Shown here piece after piece: positions 7,295 through 12,014 of a stretch of DNA of 12,014 nucleotides. A program made the translations under genes and the position numbers. How positions within the stretch are numbered: the stretch's first letter is position 1; the number at the start of each line of letters is the position of its first letter. Under the pieces are notes generated by a model that was given only the letters and a program-made list of their open reading frames with translations, had not been told where the DNA came from and did not search any database. The stretch comes from Campylobacteraceae bacterium UBA1877 (GTDB lineage: Bacteria; Campylobacterota; Campylobacteria; Campylobacterales; Campylobacteraceae): assembly GCA_002352945.1 (NCBI GenBank), contig DDHL01000110.1, positions 36,264 to 48,277 of the forward strand, in the 5' to 3' direction.

Positions 7295-7915
7295 ATGTTG
7301 AGCAATATCAATATCTATTTTTATCTGCTGGCCTATTTTATTGGGGGAATTCCTTTTGGCTGGGTGCTAGCTAAGATTTTTGCAAAAACTGACATTAGAG
7401 AAATTGGCAGTAAAAGTATTGGAGCAACAAATGTACTGCGAGCAGTAAAGGAAAAAAGTCCAAAATTGGCTAAAAAATTGGCAATTGCCACTGTAATTTT
7501 AGATGCGCTAAAAGGACTTTTGCTTATTCTTATTGCAGATAGCATTGGTCTTTCAATTCAAACTCAGTGGAGCATTGGCGTACTTGCAGTGATTGGACAC
7601 TGTTTTAGTCCTTATTTGAAATTTGAGGGTGGAAAAGGTGTTGCAACAGCCCTTGGTGTAGTAATTTACTTTTTGCCAATTGAAACGCTTATCGCCCTTG
7701 GCGTATGGTATCTTTTAGGAAGAACTGTTCGCATATCTTCAGCCTCTTCATTGGGAGCATTGTTAGCTTTAATAATTGCATCCTTTTTAATCCATTATGA
7801 GATGCCAGGTATTAATACCCATGCACCGCTATTTATAATTGCATTTATTGTTATTTACAAACATATTCCAAATATTGTTCGGCTCATCAAGGGCGAAGAA
7901 GAGCGGGTTGTTTAG
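7295..7915 (+). CDS. plsY: Glycerol-3-phosphate acyltransferase PlsY
   Basis: PlsY is an inner-membrane enzyme that transfers acyl groups from acyl-phosphate to glycerol-3-phosphate, the first step of phospholipid synthesis. The product has 206 residues and about five hydrophobic segments. Conserved loops are recognisable: GGIPFGW (17-23), GSKSIGATNVLR (38-49), GHCFSPYLKFEGGKGVATALG (101-121) and the C-terminal KHIPNIVRLIKG (189-200). The first loop differs from the common GSGNxGATN, with Ser at the usual Asn. The ATG at 7295 is chosen because the segment before it is unlike the family. Its AAGGA is a little far (11 bases), so an in-frame GTG at 7286 is an alternative. Transcribed divergently from nadA. 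The stop is immediately followed by the folB start. Confidence 0.93.
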   Translation: MLSNINIYFYLLAYFIGGIPFGWVLAKIFAKTDIREIGSKSIGATNVLRAVKEKSPKLAKKLAIATVILDALKGLLLILIADSIGLSIQTQWSIGVLAVIGHCFSPYLKFEGGKGVATALGVVIYFLPIETLIALGVWYLLGRTVRISSASSLGALLALIIASFLIHYEMPGINTHAPLFIIAFIVIYKHIPNIVRLIKGEEERVV

Positions 7916-8242
7916 GTGGAAATCTTTATTAAAAACCTTAAATTTAACACAATTATTGGCCTCTTGCCAGAAGAGAGAAAAAATCCCCAAGAAATTATTG
8001 TGGATGCAAGCTTTACATGTAAAGATTTACCAATGCAAGTTGATTATGCAAAAGCTGCAAAAATGATTGAAGATATTTTGCAAGCTGGCAAATTTGATAC
8101 AGTCGAGGCAGCACTTTTGGAGCTTGAAAGAAGATTAAAAGGCGCTTTTCCCTCAATAGAAAAAATGCGATTAAGTCTTACAAAACCTCACATTTTAGAC
8201 AATTGCGAAGTTGGCGCTGAGCTATTTAAAAACTACTCTTAG
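7916..8242 (+). CDS. folB: Dihydroneopterin aldolase-family protein
   Basis: The predicted role is cleavage of dihydroneopterin to 6-hydroxymethyl-dihydropterin and glycolaldehyde in folate synthesis. The protein is short (108 residues against about 120 elsewhere), as in related Campylobacterota. Supporting features: IGLLPEERKNPQ at 14-25 with the catalytic Glu20, DYAKAAKMIEDIL at 43-55 with the substrate-stacking Tyr44, a VEAALLELERRL helix, and LSLTKP at 86-91 with the conserved Lys90. The start is GTG immediately after the plsY stop, with no clear Shine-Dalgarno, so translation probably depends on plsY. The plsY-folB order is the one I recall from Campylobacter. A perfect CTTTACATGTAAAG palindrome encodes Phe-Thr-Cys-Lys at 33-36, in the variable strand/loop between the two conserved halves. 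Confidence 0.88.
   Translation: MEIFIKNLKFNTIIGLLPEERKNPQEIIVDASFTCKDLPMQVDYAKAAKMIEDILQAGKFDTVEAALLELERRLKGAFPSIEKMRLSLTKPHILDNCEVGAELFKNYS
8011..8024. repeat. Palindrome copy 4 (CTTTACATGTAAAG) inside folB
   Basis: This is a perfect 14-base palindrome, identical to copy 1. It encodes Phe-Thr-Cys-Lys at FolB residues 33-36 on the plus strand. Confidence 0.9.
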
Positions 8243-8293
8243 CATCCACAACGCCCATTTTTTCGTATTTTATTAAAGATATATTAAAAATTC

Positions 8294-8322
8294 TTGAAAT
8301 ACTCCTTAAATTATGGTACAAT
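8294..8322 (+). promoter_or_regulatory. Promoter for the two-component operon
   Basis: TTGAAA (8294-8299) is separated by 17 bases from TACAAT (8317-8322), which also has TG in the extended -10 position (TGGTACAAT). The predicted start is near 8329. The leader of about 24 bases includes AAGGAA (8341-8346), seven bases before the regulator ATG. This is the best-formed sigma-70 promoter on the plus strand and separates the regulator from plsY-folB. No clear terminator is seen after folB. Confidence 0.75.
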
Positions 8323-8352
8323 CCCATAAATTTTTACCTTAAGGAAATCTAA

Positions 8353-9024
8353 ATGCGGATACTAATCGTTGAAGATGAAGTAACCCTCAACAAAACTATC
8401 GCTGAAGGCTTACAAGAGTTTGGTTATCAAACTGATAATTCAGAAAATTTCAAAGATGCAGAATATTACATCGGTATTCGCAACTATGACTTGGTTTTAA
8501 CGGACTGGATGCTCCCCGATGGTGATGGGGTTGATTTAATCAGCCTTATCAAGCAAAAGTCTCCCCGAACTGCAGCTGTAATTCTTTCTGCAAAAGACGA
8601 CAAAGAGAGTGAGATTAAAGCTCTCAAAGCTGGGGCTGATGATTATATTAAAAAACCATTTGATTTTGATATTTTAGTAGCTAGAATCGAAGCTAGATTA
8701 AGATTTGGTGGTACTAATGTTATTAAAATTGATGATTTAGTCATCGATCCAGATGAAGAAAAAATTACCTACAAGGGCCAAGATATTGAGCTTAAAGGTA
8801 AGCCTTTTGAAGTATTAACACATCTTGCTCGCCATAGCGATCAAATCGTTTCAAAAGAGCAGCTGCTAGATGCAATTTGGGAAGAGCCAGAACTTGTAAC
8901 ACCAAATGTCATCGAGGTTGCAATTAATCAAATTCGACAAAAAATGGATAAGCCACTAGATATTTCAACAATTGAAACAGTTCGTCGACGTGGTTACCGA
9001 TTTTGTTTTCCCAAAAAAGCATAA
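8353..9024 (+). CDS. OmpR/PhoB-type response regulator, HsrA (HP1043) / CosR family, with intact phosphorylation site
   Basis: This is a DNA-binding response regulator of 223 residues. The receiver domain (1-118) has Glu7/Asp8, phospho-acceptor Asp51 in TDWMLPDGDG, Ser79 and Lys101, a complete phosphorylation set. The winged-helix domain (about 125-221) includes KGKPFEVLTHLARH, SKEQLLDAIW, TPNVIEVAINQIRQKMDKP and VRRRGYRFCFP, which I recognise as nearly identical to H. pylori HP1043/HsrA and the C. jejuni CosR (Cj0355c) protein. Those regulators are essential, are treated as orphans, and act in oxidative or respiratory control; the H. pylori receiver lacks the Asp. Here the gene keeps the Asp and is followed by a kinase overlapping its end, so it probably works by phosphorelay. 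The function of this copy is inferred. ATG at 8353 has a good AAGGAA and its own promoter. Confidence 0.93.
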   Translation: MRILIVEDEVTLNKTIAEGLQEFGYQTDNSENFKDAEYYIGIRNYDLVLTDWMLPDGDGVDLISLIKQKSPRTAAVILSAKDDKESEIKALKAGADDYIKKPFDFDILVARIEARLRFGGTNVIKIDDLVIDPDEEKITYKGQDIELKGKPFEVLTHLARHSDQIVSKEQLLDAIWEEPELVTPNVIEVAINQIRQKMDKPLDISTIETVRRRGYRFCFPKKA

Positions 9025-10301
9025 GAACTGAATTTATCCTACAATTAGTATCAGCTTCGGCTGTGCTAATTGTAGTATTTTCTATTATCTTATACCAAAC
9101 TATTAAAACCTCAATATATGGGGATGCTACGACCGATTTGGCAAAATATGCTGCCTTGGTTGAGCGCGATATGCCAACCTCTTATGTTGCTAAATCGTAC
9201 ACAATATCCCACTCAGCCCTTCCAAGTGACATCATAGCTAGAGTAGTTTTAGACTCTAATCGCCCTCGCTCAAAAGAGTTTTCTCAATTTTCACACAATG
9301 GCAACCACTATTTGAGTATTCAAGTGCCTTTATGGTTTCAAAGCAATGCCTTTTTGACACTAACTCAGGATATGGAAACTACAAATAAAATGTTAGAGCG
9401 CATTTTAAGAGATATTTTGCTCATCAACCTAAGTGCAATTGTTTTAATTCTATTTTATGCTCTTTTTCTTTCAAGAATGATGCTAGTTCCTATAAAAATC
9501 TTAACAAAAAAGTTAAGCTCAATGAATGAAGGGTTTTTAAAAACTGTCGATACAAGCACACTGCCACAAGAGTTTTTGCCACTTGGAAATGGAATAAACC
9601 ACTTAATAAAACGTATTCAAACCTTTGTAAAGTACCAAAAGGAACTCTTTATTGGCACTGCCCATGAACTAAAAACTCCTCTAGCGGTAATGAAAACAAA
9701 AAATGAGGTCACACTTCTTAAAAAAAGAGAGTGCGAACGCTACATCGAAGCATTAAAAAATAATATAACCGCTGTTAATGAAATGAATGCAATGATTGGA
9801 GCAATTTTAGAAATTGGCCGTCAAGAGGGGGCTCAATTTGAAGAACCGATTGAAATTGAAATGGTTGATTTTTTACACCAGCGATTAAATGATTTTAGAA
9901 TATTAGCCCACCAAGAGGGAAAAAATATCAATGAAATTATCGATTTTGAGCAGTGCACCATCCAAACCCAACCCACTCTTTTAGTTCATATTCTTCAAAA
10001 TTTCGTCCAAAATGCTCTAAAATTTTCCAAAGAGAAAGCAGATATTACTGTCCATGCTTTTATTGACAAAGATGGGCTTCACATTGAAGTAAAAGATGAG
10101 GGCAAGGGAATTGATGAGAGTAAAGATCTGTTTGCACCTTTTAAACGGTATGGAGATAAGGCAGGAACCGGACTTGGACTCTTTTTAGCCAAAGGTGCAG
10201 CCCAAGCTCTAGGAGCACAAATTGATATAGCCAATCGCAAAGATCGTCAAGGCGCAGTAGCTACTCTAATACTACCAATCAACCAAGACTCAAAACTCTA
10301 A
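9003..10301 (+). CDS. Sensor histidine kinase, partner of the HsrA/CosR-type regulator
   Basis: This is a membrane sensor kinase of 432 residues. A first transmembrane helix (about 11-33) and a second (about 138-159) flank a periplasmic sensing region of about 100 residues, with no domain that I recognise. A HAMP-like linker runs to about 210. The HisKA box is FIGTAHELKTPLAVM with phospho-acceptor His221. The ATPase domain has the N box (Asn333, Asn337), G1 DEGKGI (365-370), an F box, and G2 GTGLGL (388-393), all canonical. The frame opens with TTG at 9003, 22 bases inside the regulator gene, without a clear Shine-Dalgarno. It is therefore likely translated by coupling to the regulator. The next in-frame candidates lie inside the first membrane helix. 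The ligand is unknown. Confidence 0.92.
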   Translation: MFSQKSIRTEFILQLVSASAVLIVVFSIILYQTIKTSIYGDATTDLAKYAALVERDMPTSYVAKSYTISHSALPSDIIARVVLDSNRPRSKEFSQFSHNGNHYLSIQVPLWFQSNAFLTLTQDMETTNKMLERILRDILLINLSAIVLILFYALFLSRMMLVPIKILTKKLSSMNEGFLKTVDTSTLPQEFLPLGNGINHLIKRIQTFVKYQKELFIGTAHELKTPLAVMKTKNEVTLLKKRECERYIEALKNNITAVNEMNAMIGAILEIGRQEGAQFEEPIEIEMVDFLHQRLNDFRILAHQEGKNINEIIDFEQCTIQTQPTLLVHILQNFVQNALKFSKEKADITVHAFIDKDGLHIEVKDEGKGIDESKDLFAPFKRYGDKAGTGLGLFLAKGAAQALGAQIDIANRKDRQGAVATLILPINQDSKL

Positions 10302-10337
10302 TTTGCCTCTTTTTTAAAAATTTAAAACCAAGTTTTG

Positions 10338-10358
10338 TTTTACTCTTTTTTACTCTTT
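10338..10358 (+). repeat. Tandem TTTTACTCTTT repeat leading into the palindrome
   Basis: TTTTACTCTTT occurs at 10338-10348 and again at 10348-10358, a 10-base period sharing one base. The second copy forms the left arm of the 22-base palindrome that follows. The period of about one helical turn is compatible with protein binding, but no binding protein can be named. Confidence 0.5.
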
Positions 10359-10372
10359 ACATGTAAAGAGTA
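10351..10372. repeat. Intergenic 22-base perfect palindrome carrying TTTACATGTAAA
   Basis: The core TTTACATGTAAA (10356-10367) is extended symmetrically on both sides by CTC/GAG and TA, so that all 22 bases are self-complementary. It lies 49 bases after the kinase stop and 122 before the ferredoxin start. No T-run follows on either strand, so it is not a rho-independent terminator. It is one of five copies of this core in the window and the only one outside a gene. Confidence 0.9.
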
Positions 10373-10382
10373 AGGAAATTTA

Positions 10383-10394
10383 CACAAATTTGTG
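10383..10394. repeat. Second intergenic palindrome CACAAATTTGTG
   Basis: A perfect 12-base palindrome 10 bases after the end of the 22-base palindrome and about 65-75 bases before the presumed ferredoxin -10. It could be an operator for a dimeric repressor or activator of the ferredoxin operon. It has no other copy that I noticed in the window. Confidence 0.55.
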
Positions 10395-10455
10395 CTAAGT
10401 TAAGATTGAATATACCTTTATTTGCTATTTTTAAATTTCATTAAAGTTGTTTTAG

Positions 10456-10486
10456 TGTATAACTCACGAAATATTTTACCCGTGAG
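10456..10486 (+). promoter_or_regulatory. Probable fdx promoter -10 and CTCACG/CGTGAG inverted repeat
   Basis: TATAAC at 10458-10463, preceded by TG and T-rich DNA, is a plausible -10 without a -35. CTCACG (10463-10468) and CGTGAG (10481-10486) form a 6-bp inverted repeat with a 12-base spacer; the right arm runs into the Shine-Dalgarno GAGGA before the ATG. If transcription starts upstream of 10463 the hairpin would mask the ribosome-binding site. If it starts near 10470 the repeat is more likely an operator. Confidence 0.4.
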
Positions 10487-10494
10487 GATATGCA

Positions 10495-10746
10495 ATGTCA
10501 TTGATGATAACTGAAGAGTGTATAGCATGTGATGCTTGTCGTGATGAATGCCCTAATAATGCAATTGAGGAAGCGGATCCGATTTATATAATTGATCCAG
10601 ATTATTGCACAGAGTGCGTTGGACATTTTGACGAACCTCAATGCGTTGCTGTTTGTCCCGTTGATTGTATTGTGCCAGACACAGACAATATTGAGAGTGT
10701 AGAAGAGTTAAAACTAAAATTTAAACAACTCAACGAAGAAGAGTAA
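10495..10746 (+). CDS. 2[4Fe-4S] ferredoxin, Alvin/YfhL type
   Basis: This is a low-potential electron carrier of 83 residues, strongly acidic. The first cluster motif is Cys9-x2-Cys12-x2-Cys15-x3-Cys19-Pro. The second is Cys38-x2-Cys41-x8-Cys50-x3-Cys54-Pro, with the loop CTECVGHFDEPQC and an extra Cys58, which together with a C-terminal helix mark the Allochromatium vinosum (Alvin) subgroup rather than the short clostridial type. The ATG at 10495 has GAGGA at a good distance; another ATG at 10490 is out of frame. It is followed with a one-base overlap (TAATG) by the Ppx/GppA gene. The same pairing near plsY-folB-regulator is known to me from Campylobacter (fdxB, Cj0354c). Redox partners cannot be deduced here. 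Confidence 0.94.
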   Translation: MSLMITEECIACDACRDECPNNAIEEADPIYIIDPDYCTECVGHFDEPQCVAVCPVDCIVPDTDNIESVEELKLKFKQLNEEE

Positions 10747-12014
10747 TGGCAAAACGTACTGCCATCATTGACCTTGGTTCTAACTCTGTTCGAATGGCAG
10801 TCTATGAAAAAACGAGCCGCTATGGCTTTCATCTTATAAAAGAGTTAAAAAGCAGGGTACGCATAGGAGAGGGTGCCTATGAAAAAAATGGCATGCTCCA
10901 ACCCCATGCACTTGAACGTACTCTTGAAACTCTCAAAGCCTTCCAAACAGCTTGCAATGCATTAAAATGCAACAAAATAATCTGTGTAGCCACCTCAGCC
11001 TTACGTGATGCTCCTAATGGATTAGAGTTTACTAAAAGGGTTTTTCAAGAAACAAAACTGCGATTAAAAGTTATAAAAGGAACTCAAGAGGCATATTACG
11101 GAGCCATTGCTGCATCAAACCTGTTGCCCCGCTACAAAGAGGCTACAACAGTTGATATTGGCGGAGGATCAACCGAGCTTGCAAAAATTGTTGATGGGAA
11201 AATTGTCCAAACTATCTCTTTAGATATTGGAACAGTGCGGTTAAAAGAGCTCTTTTTTGATACAAAAAAACCCCTTGATGAGCTTAATCAATTCATAAAT
11301 CAAACACTAAAAAGCGTCCCGGACTCCTTCCAATCGCCCATTATAATTGGCATTGGAGGAACTTTACGGGCACTCTCAAACGCACTCATGGAAAAGAGCG
11401 CTTATCCTTTAAAAACCGTCCATGGCTTTAGCTACGATGCAGATAAAAATTTAAAATGGATTGAAACAATCTCTTGCTCTAATATTCGCGAATTAAAATC
11501 TTTTGGATTTAAAAAGGATCGATTAGATACTATTAGAGAAGGGAGCGCAATTTTTGCAAAGCTTATTTTACTTCTAAAAGCTCAAAAAATCATCACCTCT
11601 GGAGTTGGTGTGCGCGAGGGTGTCTTTTTATCAAATCTGCTTCGCAGTAACAACTACCAATTTCCAGCAAATTTTAACCCAAGTATCCGCAGTCTTATTG
11701 ATAGGTTTGCTAGCAACCCAAAACATGATAATTTTGTTGCTTCAAATGCCCTCAAACTCTTTGAAGCATTAAAACCTCTTCATAATATTGATGATACATT
11801 CAAAACTGCTCTTTTAACTGCTGGGAAACTCCACTCCATCGGCAGAGCCCTTAGTTTTTATCAAGAGCATTTGCATGGATTTTACTTCATTCTTAATAAT
11901 CTTAACTTCGGTTTTACCCACCAGCAAAAGTTGCTCATTGCGCTTTTAGTCAAGACAAACCATCACAAATTACCAAGTTATGCAGATTTAAAAGAGTATG
12001 AAGAGCTGCTACCT
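10746..12014 (+). CDS. Ppx/GppA family phosphatase (exopolyphosphatase / pppGpp phosphatase), C-terminus cut by right edge
   Basis: Cytoplasmic family that hydrolyses polyphosphate and/or converts pppGpp to ppGpp; which activity applies here cannot be told from sequence. The first 423 codons are open without a stop; family members are usually about 480-510 residues, so roughly the last 60-80 are missing. ASKHA-fold motifs: IIDLGSNSVRMAVYE (7-21), ATSALRDAPNG (82-92), GTQEAYYGA (112-120) with the catalytic Glu115, VDIGGGSTELAKI (136-148) and IGIGGTLRALS (201-211). The later part (about 310 onward) resembles the helical HD-like domain of longer members. ATG at 10746 shares its A with the ferredoxin stop, and GAAGAAGAG upstream serves as ribosome-binding site. 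A tie between redox state and stringent or polyphosphate metabolism is only suggested by the pairing. Confidence 0.94.
   Translation, partial: MAKRTAIIDLGSNSVRMAVYEKTSRYGFHLIKELKSRVRIGEGAYEKNGMLQPHALERTLETLKAFQTACNALKCNKIICVATSALRDAPNGLEFTKRVFQETKLRLKVIKGTQEAYYGAIAASNLLPRYKEATTVDIGGGSTELAKIVDGKIVQTISLDIGTVRLKELFFDTKKPLDELNQFINQTLKSVPDSFQSPIIIGIGGTLRALSNALMEKSAYPLKTVHGFSYDADKNLKWIETISCSNIRELKSFGFKKDRLDTIREGSAIFAKLILLLKAQKIITSGVGVREGVFLSNLLRSNNYQFPANFNPSIRSLIDRFASNPKHDNFVASNALKLFEALKPLHNIDDTFKTALLTAGKLHSIGRALSFYQEHLHGFYFILNNLNFGFTHQQKLLIALLVKTNHHKLPSYADLKEYEELLP

Noticed and set aside
10351..10372. The 22-base palindrome as a rho-independent terminator of the kinase operon
   Set aside because: No T-run follows the stem on either strand, the stem is AT-rich, and the same core occurs inside four coding genes where termination would be harmful.
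1703..10372. Spaced repeats as a CRISPR array or mobile element remnants
   Set aside because: The repeat is only 12-14 bases, spacing is about 2 kb, and copies lie in intact genes with no associated cas or transposase genes.

Overview
The window looks like chromosomal DNA from a member of the Campylobacterota (former Epsilonproteobacteria). It is AT-rich and densely packed with housekeeping genes. Two gene orders that I recall from Campylobacter are recognisable: M23 peptidase–lpxC–TsaB-like–thrB–ylxR–infB, and plsY–folB–HsrA/CosR-type regulator–ferredoxin–Ppx/GppA. I cannot fix the genus. A LytM peptidase, LpxC and FlhB indicate a Gram-negative, flagellated cell. A histidine kinase that I do not recall beside this regulator in Campylobacter or Helicobacter suggests one of the free-living lineages.

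Left part, minus strand (1-7167). A divergent promoter near 7194-7222 drives nadA–nadC–flhB, whose genes overlap by 4 and 14 bases. After a 91-base gap comes a membrane-anchored M23 endopeptidase. After another 88 bases comes lpxC–tsaB-like–thrB–ylxR–infB, with gaps or overlaps of 25 bases or less; infB runs off the left edge. The set combines NAD synthesis, the flagellar export switch, cell-wall remodelling, lipid A, threonine and translation initiation. Most of these genes use GTG, TTG or possibly ATT starts.

Right part, plus strand (7295-12014). plsY and folB are directly adjacent. A well-formed promoter (8294-8322) precedes a two-component pair: an OmpR-class regulator very similar to H. 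pylori HsrA/HP1043 and C. jejuni CosR, here with an intact phospho-acceptor Asp51, and an overlapping histidine kinase. A 193-base spacer rich in inverted repeats follows, then an Alvin-type 2[4Fe-4S] ferredoxin overlapping by one base with a Ppx/GppA phosphatase that is cut by the right edge.

The most unusual feature lies under the genes. The palindrome TTTACATGTAAA occurs four times perfectly (1704, 4030, 8012, 10356) and once with a single change (6068). Composition alone predicts far fewer than one copy. Intervals between copies are 1.94-2.34 kb, nearly even. Four copies lie inside unrelated coding genes and leave the peptide TCK in three of them. The fifth is intergenic and is extended to a perfect 22-base palindrome. 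This resembles a highly iterated palindrome (like cyanobacterial HIP1) or an uptake, methylation or chromosome-organisation signal.
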